Positions 25,166-34,770 of a stretch of DNA of 64,000 nucleotides are shown piece after piece. Below the pieces are notes generated by a model. That model ran no database searches. It was given only the letters and a program-made list of their open reading frames with translations, and was not told the origin of the DNA. Each line of letters begins with the position of its first letter. Positions within the stretch are counted from its first letter, which is position 1. This stretch comes from Clostridiaceae bacterium M8S5 (GTDB taxonomy: Bacteria > Bacillota > Clostridia > Tissierellales > MCWD3), in assembly GCA_029227815.1 (NCBI GenBank), contig CP118523.1:3410001-3474000 (forward strand), in the 5' to 3' direction. The position numbers and the translations under genes were made by a program.

Positions 25166-25191
25166 AGTTTATTTTCTTAGAATTTATTTAA

Positions 25192-25893
25192 TTATAACTG
25201 GACTTCATTATTATCTTTATCTATAAAAAATTTCTTTGTAGTACAGTTAAAATGCTTTTCTAATAAATTACTCAATAAATCCATAGCTTCTAACACATTT
25301 TCTTTATTAACAGATATGAAGCCATCTATTGGGAAAAATATATTTTTACTTTCTTCTGTTATTCTTCCTCTATTACTCTGTCTCCAAATCCACCTACGAG
25401 TTCTTATTCTTTTACTATCAGCGTATACAAGCTCTCCTGGTTCTACATTTTCTATTTTTTCACTACCTAAAGGTACAAATGCATCACCTTCATGTGAGAA
25501 TCTTACTGCTATCTCATCCTCTAAAGCATCTATATCATGAGCACCCATAGGTAATACATATTTTAATGATATAGCATTTACTAAATCAACTATTGGATTA
25601 ATTGATGGTAAATCATTACCTTTAGCAACTCTTTTAGACATTGCCTCTATTGAACTCATATATTTATTAGGGTTTATCCCCAATTCTTTAAATGTGTCTC
25701 TATAAGGAACTATATATTCAAATTCCTTTATATTCAATCCTTCTAGTCTATCTCTAAGAACCTGCATTTCTTTATTTAACATTTCTTTTATATCAGTGTT
25801 TTTTACTTTATTATCAATACCATATCCAACTACTGCACCGAAACATAAATCTGGTATTTTATCAAACAATTCTTCGCTTACTTTGAATTTCAA
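25192..25893 (-). CDS. B3/B4 tRNA-binding-domain protein
   Basis: This 233-residue protein matches the stand-alone B3/B4 (phenylalanyl-tRNA synthetase beta-chain editing-like) family: CFGAVVGYGIDN, NKYMSSIEAMSKRVAKG, INPIVDLVNAISLKYVLPMGAHDID and RRWIWRQSNRGRIT. Such proteins are thought to act as trans-editing or tRNA-related factors, and substrate is unknown. The start is TTG, eight bases after AGGAGGTG. Confidence 0.85.
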   Translation of the reverse strand: MKFKVSEELFDKIPDLCFGAVVGYGIDNKVKNTDIKEMLNKEMQVLRDRLEGLNIKEFEYIVPYRDTFKELGINPNKYMSSIEAMSKRVAKGNDLPSINPIVDLVNAISLKYVLPMGAHDIDALEDEIAVRFSHEGDAFVPLGSEKIENVEPGELVYADSKRIRTRRWIWRQSNRGRITEESKNIFFPIDGFISVNKENVLEAMDLLSNLLEKHFNCTTKKFFIDKDNNEVQL

Positions 25894-26062
25894 GTTCCCA
25901 CCTCCTGTTAATAATTTATATTATAATAGACTTCTAATTACAATCTAAAATAAATATCTCACTAATCACTCTAAACATTCACAATATTCTGTTTTTAACT
26001 AATCTATTACTTTATAGTACCAAATTCAACTGTAAACGTCAACTTTAAATTATTAATCAATA

Positions 26063-26905
26063 TTATACAATATCCTCTGCTTCTTTACTATATTTATATC
26101 TTTTGCTAACAGAAAAATAACATATCAATATTATATAACTGACTATTGCTAATAGTATTATTGTAGCTCCTGAAGGAATGTTCATTGTATATGATATATA
26201 TAGACCTAAATAGCACAGTATCATAGATACTATTATTGAACTTATTATCCTCTTGAATAAACTTTTGGTATAAAGCCTAGATATTATTGATGGTATGGTT
26301 AGTAATGCAATAATAAGTGTTATACCTACTATTTTAATAAGTAACACCACTGCTACAGCAATCATTATTATGAATACTATCTCTAGTAGCGTGACATTAT
26401 ATCCTAATATTTTAAGATGTTCTTCGTCAAATAGATACGCTTGCCATGTATAATACATAGTAAATATAATTAATACGATAATACTACTTAGTATTGTTAG
26501 AATTTTTATATAATTATTTGATACTGCTAGTATATTGCCAAAAAAATATGAAGTCATATCTGGAGGATATCCTGGAGTTATACTAATAAACAATATTCCC
26601 AACGCCATACCTGCTGCCCAAAGCATGTTAATCAATGTATCTACTTTTGTATTAGACACTTTTTTTATCATGGTTATTATCAATGTAGATACAACAGTGA
26701 AAACTAATCCAACTATTATCGGCTCTTTTTTTATAAGATACCCTAGCCCTATTCCTCCGAACGATGTATGTGCTATTCCTCCTGCTATATTAGCCATATG
26801 TTTTTCAACTATTATAGTTCCTACTATACCACATATAATACTAACAAAAAACGCAGATAATACAGCATTTCGCATAAATTGATATTTAAGTATAGCTTCA
26901 ATCAT
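26063..26905 (-). CDS. metal ABC transporter permease (ZnuB/MntB type)
   Basis: This 280-residue ABC-3 family permease has about eight transmembrane helices and family segments such as VEKHMANIAGGIAHTSFGGIGLGYL and VGITLIIALLTIPSIISRLY. It should carry Zn, Mn or Fe across the membrane. ATG 26905 follows AGGAGG with proper spacing, while the ATG six codons earlier does not. It follows the ATPase gene, but no substrate-binding protein gene lies adjacent. Confidence 0.88.
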   Translation of the reverse strand: MIEAILKYQFMRNAVLSAFFVSIICGIVGTIIVEKHMANIAGGIAHTSFGGIGLGYLIKKEPIIVGLVFTVVSTLIITMIKKVSNTKVDTLINMLWAAGMALGILFISITPGYPPDMTSYFFGNILAVSNNYIKILTILSSIIVLIIFTMYYTWQAYLFDEEHLKILGYNVTLLEIVFIIMIAVAVVLLIKIVGITLIIALLTIPSIISRLYTKSLFKRIISSIIVSMILCYLGLYISYTMNIPSGATIILLAIVSYIILICYFSVSKRYKYSKEAEDIV

Positions 26906-26932
26906 ATATATTCCTCCTAACAACTTCTTACT

Positions 26933-27571
26933 TTATATGCACTTATGTTTTTCTACTCCTATTTTCCTTATATGTAGTATATAATCACAATAATTTACTA
27001 TGTCTTTCGTATTATGAGTTACCAAAATTATTGTTTTATCATTTAAGTTCTTTAGTATTTTAAGTATCTCTTTTGTGCTATCTTCATCAATATTTGCTGT
27101 TGGCTCGTCTAATAATAATACATCACTACCAGCTATTAATGCTCTGGCTATAAGAACCTTTTGTATTTGACCTCCTGATAATTCCCCTATTTGTCGCTCT
27201 AATAAACTTTGTAAACATAGAACCTTAGAATAATATTCCAGAGCTTTTATATCTTCTTTGTTATATCTTGAAAAAGGAAAATTCTTCTTAAGTCTACCTT
27301 GCAATATAACACTTTTAACATCAATAGGAAAACTACTATCAAACGCTCTGAATTGAGGTACATATGCTATGTTATAGTTTCTTGCTATTATAACTTTGCC
27401 TGTTTTAGGCTTCTTGAGCCCTAATATCAATTTTAGTAAGGTGGATTTACCCGAACCATTGTCACCTGTTATACTTATGAACTCTCCTTTTTTAACTGAA
27501 ATTGTTACATTTTTTAATGCACATATCTTTCCATAATTTGCTGTAACATTTTCAAATTGTATAATATCCAT
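26933..27571 (-). CDS. metal ABC transporter ATPase (ZnuC/MntA type)
   Basis: This ATPase of about 212 residues has Walker A (GDNGSGKSTLLKLI), Q-loop (YVPQFRAFD), signature (LSGGQIQKVLIARAL), Walker B (DVLLLDEPTANID) and H-loop (VTHNTKDI). With the permease that begins 28 bases later it forms a metal importer. The start at 27571 suits the AAGGA site better than ATG 27580. No Zur or Fur box is evident. Confidence 0.9.
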   Translation of the reverse strand: MDIIQFENVTANYGKICALKNVTISVKKGEFISITGDNGSGKSTLLKLILGLKKPKTGKVIIARNYNIAYVPQFRAFDSSFPIDVKSVILQGRLKKNFPFSRYNKEDIKALEYYSKVLCLQSLLERQIGELSGGQIQKVLIARALIAGSDVLLLDEPTANIDEDSTKEILKILKNLNDKTIILVTHNTKDIVNYCDYILHIRKIGVEKHKCI

Positions 27572-27593
27572 ATTAATCATTCCTTTTTAGTAC

Positions 27594-27627
27594 TAAAAAA
27601 ATAAGCTATCATCCAATAGCTTATTTT
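27594..27627 (-). terminator. hydG terminator
   Basis: AATAAGCTATTGG and AGCTTATTTTTT form a stem on the minus strand, about 55 bases after the hydG stop. Confidence 0.75.
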
Positions 27628-27682
27628 AAATTCTGTTCAAATTCACCATATTTTAAACATTCTAGTACAATTTAAGTCTTAA

Positions 27683-29185
27683 TTATATAAACAAATCACT
27701 ATCACCTTTTGAGATTCTATCATAGTATTTATCTAGTGTGTTGATTAACCCCGTTTTTGTATAGAATGGATTGTTTTTAATTTCGTCCATTTCTTTTAGT
27801 ATCAATGCTTCTCCTAGTTTTTGAGTTTCTGGTGATGCAAAATCATCTAAGTATTCTTTGTATGTCAATACTGCATTTAGTTTACAGAACTTGCCCTCTG
27901 AACATTCTTTTAGCATATCCATTATCTTATCTCCTGTTCTTCCACAGCGATATCCCGCTGTACAGAAAGATGTAATGGTTCCATCCTCAGCAAGCTTGTG
28001 TATTACCTCTTCTAAGCTTCTGGTATCTCCTAACATAAATTGTTGTTTTTCTTTATCCTGCTGGCTTGTTTTTTCACTATATGAACCAATCCCTATCTTT
28101 GTGGATGCGTCCATCTGAGTACAGCCTACTTTTACTATATCATCTCTAAGCTCTGCTCTTTCTCTAGCAGTAATAATCAATCCTGTGTATGGTACTGATA
28201 ACCTTAAGATAGTAACTAGCTTTTTAAAGTCTTCATCTGATACTCTGTATTTTGGATTTGTACTTATTGATGAACCCGATGCTGCTGTTAATCTAGGGAA
28301 TGATATAGTATGAGGTCCTATGCCAAATTGTCTCTCTAAATCTCTAGCATGAGCCAATAATCCCATTACTTCAAATCTCCAATCGTTTAGTCCAAAAAGT
28401 GCTCCTATAGCAAAGTCATCAATTCCTGCTTCCATAGCTCTATGGAGTGCGTACAATCTCCACCTATAGTTTGATTTTGGTCCTGACGGATGTAAATCTC
28501 TGTATAACTTTCTGTCATATGTCTCTTGGAATACTTGAAATGTTCCTATACCTGCTTCTTTAAGTCTTTTTAAGTCAGCTATACTTAATGGTGCTGCATT
28601 TACATTTACTCTTCTTATACTGCTAGGTCTACCTGTTTTAGGTGATATTCTCTGCACACTATATATGTTCTTTATTGTCTCTGTTATATAATCTATATCC
28701 GAAGAAGGATGCTCTCCATAAACTACTATTAATCTCTTATGTCCTTCATCTATTAGTGCTTCTGTCTCTTTTCTTACCTCTTCCATACTCAATATTTTTC
28801 TTTTTTCTTGGCTATTTTCAACTCTGAAGCCACAATATTTACAGCTATTAACACATAGATTACTACAGTATAATGGTGCGAAAAACACTACTCTATTATC
28901 GTAAACATCCTTTTTTATTTTATTACCTGCTTCATATAACTCTTGCCACAAATCTTCGTCTTTAAGATTTATCAATGCTGCTGTTTCATCTAGTGACAGT
29001 GTCTTTATGCTAAGTGCTTTATCCATTATATTTCTTATGTAGCCTTTGTCTGGATTTGCATTGTTCTTTATTTTAGTTATAATCTCCTGTTCATCTATGA
29101 AGTCTTTCCCATCGACTAAATATCTATCAATCTCATCCTGCTTTATTACTTGATCAGCCCAACTCTTTGCGCTCATAACTGCCAT
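27683..29185 (-). CDS. hydG: HydG, FeFe-hydrogenase maturation tyrosine lyase
   Basis: This 500-residue radical SAM enzyme has the CxxxCxxC motif NLCVNSCKYCGFR, a TIM-barrel core (NVNAAPLSIADLKRLKEAGIG) and the HydG-specific C-terminal cluster motif FCTAGYRCGRTG. HydG cleaves tyrosine to supply CO and cyanide ligands for the hydrogenase H-cluster. GGGAGG precedes ATG. HydE, HydF and the hydrogenase are not in this window. Its long leader with a terminator is listed separately. Confidence 0.95.
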   Translation of the reverse strand: MAVMSAKSWADQVIKQDEIDRYLVDGKDFIDEQEIITKIKNNANPDKGYIRNIMDKALSIKTLSLDETAALINLKDEDLWQELYEAGNKIKKDVYDNRVVFFAPLYCSNLCVNSCKYCGFRVENSQEKRKILSMEEVRKETEALIDEGHKRLIVVYGEHPSSDIDYITETIKNIYSVQRISPKTGRPSSIRRVNVNAAPLSIADLKRLKEAGIGTFQVFQETYDRKLYRDLHPSGPKSNYRWRLYALHRAMEAGIDDFAIGALFGLNDWRFEVMGLLAHARDLERQFGIGPHTISFPRLTAASGSSISTNPKYRVSDEDFKKLVTILRLSVPYTGLIITARERAELRDDIVKVGCTQMDASTKIGIGSYSEKTSQQDKEKQQFMLGDTRSLEEVIHKLAEDGTITSFCTAGYRCGRTGDKIMDMLKECSEGKFCKLNAVLTYKEYLDDFASPETQKLGEALILKEMDEIKNNPFYTKTGLINTLDKYYDRISKGDSDLFI

Positions 29186-29232
29186 AGTTATTCCTCCCTA
29201 ATCTTTGATATTTTTTTAACTTACACTGCATT

Positions 29233-29262
29233 AAAAAAACTTCCCTGCCCTAGGAAAGTTTA
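29233..29262 (-). terminator. strong hairpin 50 bases upstream of hydG
   Basis: On the minus strand AACTTTCC TAGGGCA GGGAAGTT is followed by seven Ts. It may terminate the PKS cluster (last gene ends at 29485) or act as an attenuator for hydG. Confidence 0.7.
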
Positions 29263-29484
29263 TATAATCACATTTTATATACCAACTATTAGAAAATACT
29301 ACTGGTATTATAAATTATATAACAATTCCTACTAAGGTCAGATTTATCTTTCCTTTAAGGGCTTATAATTTTGAATACAAACTAAAAAAATCGTAATTCT
29401 TAGAGTTTGATTACCTACTCTCATTAAATAATATAATGAGTGTTTTGTCAAGTATATTGTTTAATTATTAACATAAATTTTGAA
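29263..29484 (-). promoter_or_regulatory. hydG leader / PKS 3' region
   Basis: No gene is visible here. On the minus strand a TTGACA near 29449 followed by AT-rich -10-like sequence offers a promoter. The leader then contains AGAGT..GTAAT..ACTCT..ATTAC, which could fold as a small pseudoknot, before the terminator at 29233-29262. No riboswitch class is recognised. Confidence 0.35.
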
Positions 29485-30186
29485 TTAATTTATCGTGTTA
29501 TTAATTATGTTTGAAATAATCTCTGTTTGTTTAAATATAAAGAAGTGCCCTCCTTCAAATTCAAAAAAGTTAATTTCTTCTCCTGCGTATGATTTCCATT
29601 CTAGTATTTCTTCTTTAGACACCTCTGTATCTTCTAAAGCATACAAAACTGTCATATCGCTATTAATTTTTTCGCCTTCTCTCTTACACTTATATTCTTC
29701 TATTATCTTATAATCAGCTCTTATTACAGGTAAGAAAAAATCTATTAATTGAGGTTCTTTAAAAAATTGTTCATCAAGCCCTCCAACATCAGATAACTCT
29801 GCTAGAAATTCTTTCTGTGACATTTTATGAAACACTTTACCATCTGGTCTTTTTAGGTGTGGCGCTCTTCTAGCAGATATAAATACATGATCAGGCTCTC
29901 TTAGATTAAGCTCTCTCATCTTGCATATAAGTTCATACGTTAGTAAACCTCCCATACTATGTCCAAATATTGCATACGGCTGATTTATTTCATTTTTTAT
30001 TATGCTTATAATATCTTCTACTGCTTGATATACATCAGTATAAAACGGTTCATTTTTTCTAGAACCTCTACCCGCTAGTTCAACGAAATGTATTTCTATT
30101 TCATTATCTATGTATTTTTTTAATACACTATACGAAATTGCACTTGCGCCTGCGTATGGCAAAAAAAATAATTTCACTTTACTCAT
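29485..30186 (-). CDS. type II thioesterase of the NRPS/PKS cluster
   Basis: This 233-residue alpha/beta hydrolase has FFLPYAGASAISYSVL at the start, the nucleophile motif GHSMGGLLTYEL, the family segment VFISARRAPHLKRPDG and a late His (GGHFFIF). Such enzymes clear wrong or stalled acyl groups from carrier proteins. AGAAGGG directly abuts ATG 30186, so a GTG nine bases further in is possible. It is the last gene of the cluster. Confidence 0.9.
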   Translation of the reverse strand: MSKVKLFFLPYAGASAISYSVLKKYIDNEIEIHFVELAGRGSRKNEPFYTDVYQAVEDIISIIKNEINQPYAIFGHSMGGLLTYELICKMRELNLREPDHVFISARRAPHLKRPDGKVFHKMSQKEFLAELSDVGGLDEQFFKEPQLIDFFLPVIRADYKIIEEYKCKREGEKINSDMTVLYALEDTEVSKEEILEWKSYAGEEINFFEFEGGHFFIFKQTEIISNIINNTIN

Positions 30187-30191
30187 CCCTT

Positions 30192-31586
30192 CTAGTTTAA
30201 ATATCTGTCTATGTTCTTATCTAAGAAATCACATATTTCATCTATTAATTTTCTATATTCTTCTTCTACTCTAGCTGCCGTTATACGTATCCAAAACAAT
30301 TCATTTGGATTTTGTATCTTGTTATTATTAAAAAATATTTCTGGTAGTATAGCTATCTCTTTTTCTATTATTATGTCTCTTGCTAAGTCTAGCTGTTTTT
30401 TGCTAGGTATGTTTTTAAGTTTTATGCAAAAATTAAATCCACCTCTTAATTCTGTTACAGAATGGAGATGCTTTTTAAATTTATTTTTAGTGTATAAATA
30501 GTTATTATATGTAATGTTATAATTGTTATCTATCTCTTTATAAAAATTATCTATTTCTTTAACTTCAAATACTGAATCTAATATAGGTTTTGTATAATTT
30601 CTATATAATCCTTTTGGAGTATTAAGTTTTGAGATATTTTTATACATCTTATTTACTATCTTCATACCACTTACTCTTGATTGTTCATCGTGTATTATAT
30701 AATTGATTCTTGCTAGTAAGTCTGCTATAAATGGTATTACATATGTCAATGGAGGTATGCAATAATATATTTCATTTAAATATGTTATGTAATCAATTAT
30801 TTCTTTATTTGCAAATATATAACCCAATCTTGCTCCAGGTAAGTTACGTGTTTTTGATATGCTATTTATGAATATTGTGTTTTGTACATAGTCTTCTTCT
30901 AATATTACTTTGTTCATATTTAAAAATTGATAACAGCTTGCAAATTCTTCTAATTGACATTTATCTAGTAGCAACAATATATCTTTTTGTTTTACTATTC
31001 TAACTATCTCTCTTAACTCTTCTTCACTATAACACTCTCCTGATGGATTCATAGGAAGTGTCAAAACTATTAGTTTTGGATTATACTTTTCTATATACAT
31101 TATTAACTCTGTGGTTGTTGGAGCTATCCTGTCATGAAGCGTGGATGTAACTGTTATTCCCTCAATTTTATACTTCGTCATACACTCATAAAATAAATAA
31201 TAATTAAGTCCTACTAACATTATTTTTTCATTTATATATTTATTAGCGAAATATTCAAAGAAAAATGTTATAGCTGGAGTAGCACCTGTTGTAACACATA
31301 AATTTTCTACTAAATTTTTATTTCCTTTGAACTTATTTGCTAGAGTGTTTTCATAGAATTTTAATGTTCCAGTCAACATTGGGTGACCTGCATTTGCAGT
31401 ATACCTTTTGATAAAATCATGATTTTTTAACTCTTTTATAAAATGATCTGTATAGAATTTAGGTGGGTCTAATTCACTTACACCTATTGATATATTTGTA
31501 TTATTAGCGATTATAACACTTCCATCTACTCCTATCATTTCATATTCATCTCTTTTTCTCTTGTTAACATACTCGAATAAATCCAT
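30192..31586 (-). CDS. PLP-dependent aminotransferase, class I/II fold
   Basis: This 464-residue protein has a fold-type-I aminotransferase layout: TTGATPAITFFFEYFA, LPMNPSGECYSEEELREI, the Asp of LLLLDKCQLEEF and the PLP lysine in SISKTRNLPGARLGY. It lies between the last PKS gene and the thioesterase, so it probably aminates an intermediate or makes an unusual amino acid precursor; which one is not readable. GGGGGG precedes ATG. Confidence 0.85.
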   Translation of the reverse strand: MDLFEYVNKRKRDEYEMIGVDGSVIIANNTNISIGVSELDPPKFYTDHFIKELKNHDFIKRYTANAGHPMLTGTLKFYENTLANKFKGNKNLVENLCVTTGATPAITFFFEYFANKYINEKIMLVGLNYYLFYECMTKYKIEGITVTSTLHDRIAPTTTELIMYIEKYNPKLIVLTLPMNPSGECYSEEELREIVRIVKQKDILLLLDKCQLEEFASCYQFLNMNKVILEEDYVQNTIFINSISKTRNLPGARLGYIFANKEIIDYITYLNEIYYCIPPLTYVIPFIADLLARINYIIHDEQSRVSGMKIVNKMYKNISKLNTPKGLYRNYTKPILDSVFEVKEIDNFYKEIDNNYNITYNNYLYTKNKFKKHLHSVTELRGGFNFCIKLKNIPSKKQLDLARDIIIEKEIAILPEIFFNNNKIQNPNELFWIRITAARVEEEYRKLIDEICDFLDKNIDRYLN

Positions 31587-31596
31587 GTTTCCCCCC

Positions 31597-34500
31597 TTAT
31601 CTTGTGCAAAACCTTTCTATAAAGCGGTATTCTAATTTGATGATTTCATCTATTAACTCTATGGATTCATTTACTGCATTTATTTTATATTTATTAGTGT
31701 ACATAAATTTTGCTATGTTTTTTCTTATTTTACTCCACATCAATACAACATCATTTGTTAACCTAGTCAATTCTTCGCTTTGTAGTAATCTTTCAGCTTT
31801 ATATTTTACTACTTCTTTTGCGTTTATGATATTATTCATACTTGCAACTAACTCTTGTACATTTTCACTTAATTTTTTTTCATCTTGCATTATTATTTTA
31901 AAATCTTTTGCAAAATTTCCTAAATCATTTAATCCTTTAGCCCATATATCTTTAGACTTCAAAAAATTGCCTACATATACATTATACTTGTCAATATTTT
32001 TACACGTAGCTCCTTTGTCAAACATATAAAGTGAAGGTTGTTCATTCTTATGAAAATTATTTATATATCCTTCATAGCAAGCTTCTAGTTCTTTGAATGA
32101 AATACTCTTTTTCTGATATCCTAGACTATCTTTATGCATATGCTCTATTATATCAAATGTTTTATTTTTTAAATTATATCCAAATACTAACAGAGTATGA
32201 GCCCAATGCTGTTTATTATACATCTGTTCTCTTATGCTTTCGTAAAAGCAATCTATCCAAATAATAGCAGGCCTTTCTTTGTTTATTTGATTTATTAATT
32301 CACCTACAATATCTTCGCTGTAAATCATGCTAATGCACTCTATAGCTAAATCTTCATAAAGTGTCTCCTCTTCTTCTATTTGATTGTATTTTATATCTAT
32401 ATTAATACTATTTTCTGTTTGCGCTAGGTTATAAGTCATTATGTCATTAATCATAAATCTCATTACATCCCCACCGAAGTGTTTTATTACTGGAAATAAT
32501 GAATTATAATAACAGTTTTTATAAAACAGATCATTATAAGGTTCTATATTTTTTATAAATCTTTTATGTTCTTGTTTACTACTCGCATTATCTATGTAAT
32601 TTGCTAGCTTTCTTATTGTATTATGCTCATAGATATTATCATCCATTTCACTCTCCATATCTATGTCAAAGCTGTTCTCAATTTCACTTATTAACCTTAT
32701 CACTAATAATGAATTTCCTCCTAACTCAAAAAAATCTGAATCTAAATCAATCTTTTTATATCCTAATATATCTCCCCATATATTGCCTATAATTTGCTGA
32801 GTGTTTGTCAAATTTTTCCCAATTAATATTACTTTTTCATTTTCTTTATTATGGCTATCTTTAGCCCAGTAACTCCTTCTCTCAAAAGGATACGTAGGTA
32901 AGCTAATTTTACTGCAATTTGAGTCTTTATATAGTTTTATCCATTCAATATCTGCTCCATTAACGTACAGCTTACATATGTCTAATAGCTTTTCTACTGC
33001 TTTACCGCTATCAATATTATTGATTTCTTTTTGTGCTGTAGCATCAAGTTCTTTTTTCTTTTCCCTAGATAATGTATTGTTTTGGGCTGATGATACGGAA
33101 CCTATTTTATGATTGCCATATAGCACTTCTGGTGAAAGCAAATCCTCTAATCTTTTAATACTACCTATTTTCATTCTTAAATCTTTTGGGCTATCACATA
33201 AAATTGCAAGTCTCTGTGAAAAATGTGCTCGTCCAACTGTTGATGTAAAGCAAACATCCTCTATATTCACGTCTGAATTTTCTTCTAAGTACTCTTCATA
33301 TTTTTCTATATACTTTAAAAGAGCATGTTTCGATTTTGCTGAAACTGTAAATATAAATTTACTATTTTTCTCTTCGTTAATAATTTCTTTTGTATACTCC
33401 TGCAATACTAAATGTCCATTGGTTCTGCTAAATCCAAAAGAGTTAATCCCTGCTATTCTTACTCCTTCATTTACATCCCACTCTTTTAACTTATCGTTTA
33501 TATATACTGGGGAGTCTTGTAACTGTGCTAGTGGATTTGGTTTTTCGATATTTATTAAACCAGTGAGTTGCTTGTGTTTTAATGACATTACTGTCTTTTG
33601 CACCGAAGCCATAGCACCAACACTTAAACAATGTCCTATATTTGGTCTAGGTGAGCCTATAGAACAAAACTGTCTTTCACCTGTAAATTTTTTAAAAGCC
33701 TTATTTAATGACTTTATCTCTAAACTATCGCCTAATTCTGTTCCTATAGCGTTAACCTCTATATGTGATATATTAGTTGGATTTATATTGGCTTTTTCCC
33801 ATGCTTTCAGCATCACTTCTACCTGCGACTGAGCACTAGGAGCAGATATGCCCGTCGATACTCCACTGTTATTTATTGCACTTCCTTTTATTATTGCTTG
33901 GATATTGTCTCTATCTTTTATTGCTTTAGATAATGGTTTTAACACTACGAATCCAAGTCCTTCTCCCCATATTGTTCCATTTGAACGCTTATCAAATATT
34001 CTTAGTTTTCCCCCTCCTACTTCCTTTGGTGCCTCCATACTCTCTATTTTAGACTGCATCTTTCCTATAAGGTTGATTCCTCCTGCTATTGCCATGCTAC
34101 AATCACCAAAACTAAGAGCTTGACAAGCTAAATGTATTGCCACTAAGCTAGATGAGCATGCTGTGTCTATGGATATACATGGCCCTTTTAAATCGAGATG
34201 ATAATTTAGTCTACTGGATAATATACTTGTCATTATCCCTATCATTTCTGTTGCATCCTTGTCACTTCTGCCATAATCTATCCCATAAGTAGTATCTATA
34301 CCGAGGTATACTCCAATCGAGTTCTTTGTGTTACTTGATACATTGCCTGAATCTTCTAGAGCTTCCCAAGCTTTCTCTAGAAACATTCTCTGAGTAGGGT
34401 GCATTGACTCTGCTTCTTTAGGTGATATATTAAAAAACTGTGCATCAAACATATCAATTTTGTCTATATAGCCACCTATTGTGATATTCTTATCAATTCC

Positions 34501-34746
34501 CATAATTTTTTTTCTTCTTTTAGGAAATTCTCTTATTGCATGCACTTCATTTTTTAGTAATCTCCAATACTCTGGTATGTTATCTGCAAGAGGATATTTA
34601 CATGACATTCCTATAATAGCTATATCGTCATTTAATGATGTTTTTTTATTGATCTCTTTTAATATAAGTAAAGATATTTTTTTGTCCATATTCCCTTTTT
34701 TGACTTGCTCTAATATATATCTATTTATATTCTCTTTATTTGTCAT
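31597..34746 (-). CDS. PKS: KS0 - ACP - BtrH-like acyltransferase fusion
   Basis: This 1049-residue protein starts with a helical segment and a ketosynthase (about 30-460) that keeps the active Cys (DTACSSSLVAIH) and NIGH motif but replaces the His of HGTGT by Asn (EVNAIGTELGD), so it should be a non-elongating KS0. An ACP follows (FFELGGNSLLVIRL). The last 310 residues resemble BtrH N-terminal / DUF4872 acyltransferases: KNCYYNSLFPVIKHFGGD with the likely Cys, and IDCFYESIREQ...HWAHTLLVFGYN. BtrH in butirosin synthesis moves an acyl group from ACP to an amine. Start 34746 has AAGGGG with good spacing. The BtrH assignment is by motif pattern only. Confidence 0.8.
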   Translation of the reverse strand: MTNKENINRYILEQVKKGNMDKKISLLILKEINKKTSLNDDIAIIGMSCKYPLADNIPEYWRLLKNEVHAIREFPKRRKKIMGIDKNITIGGYIDKIDMFDAQFFNISPKEAESMHPTQRMFLEKAWEALEDSGNVSSNTKNSIGVYLGIDTTYGIDYGRSDKDATEMIGIMTSILSSRLNYHLDLKGPCISIDTACSSSLVAIHLACQALSFGDCSMAIAGGINLIGKMQSKIESMEAPKEVGGGKLRIFDKRSNGTIWGEGLGFVVLKPLSKAIKDRDNIQAIIKGSAINNSGVSTGISAPSAQSQVEVMLKAWEKANINPTNISHIEVNAIGTELGDSLEIKSLNKAFKKFTGERQFCSIGSPRPNIGHCLSVGAMASVQKTVMSLKHKQLTGLINIEKPNPLAQLQDSPVYINDKLKEWDVNEGVRIAGINSFGFSRTNGHLVLQEYTKEIINEEKNSKFIFTVSAKSKHALLKYIEKYEEYLEENSDVNIEDVCFTSTVGRAHFSQRLAILCDSPKDLRMKIGSIKRLEDLLSPEVLYGNHKIGSVSSAQNNTLSREKKKELDATAQKEINNIDSGKAVEKLLDICKLYVNGADIEWIKLYKDSNCSKISLPTYPFERRSYWAKDSHNKENEKVILIGKNLTNTQQIIGNIWGDILGYKKIDLDSDFFELGGNSLLVIRLISEIENSFDIDMESEMDDNIYEHNTIRKLANYIDNASSKQEHKRFIKNIEPYNDLFYKNCYYNSLFPVIKHFGGDVMRFMINDIMTYNLAQTENSINIDIKYNQIEEEETLYEDLAIECISMIYSEDIVGELINQINKERPAIIWIDCFYESIREQMYNKQHWAHTLLVFGYNLKNKTFDIIEHMHKDSLGYQKKSISFKELEACYEGYINNFHKNEQPSLYMFDKGATCKNIDKYNVYVGNFLKSKDIWAKGLNDLGNFAKDFKIIMQDEKKLSENVQELVASMNNIINAKEVVKYKAERLLQSEELTRLTNDVVLMWSKIRKNIAKFMYTNKYKINAVNESIELIDEIIKLEYRFIERFCTR

Positions 34747-34770
34747 ATCAAACATCCCCTTATTATGTTC

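Noticed and set aside
29263..29484. T-box or known riboswitch upstream of hydG
   Set aside because: No T-box antiterminator consensus and no recognised aptamer core could be found.
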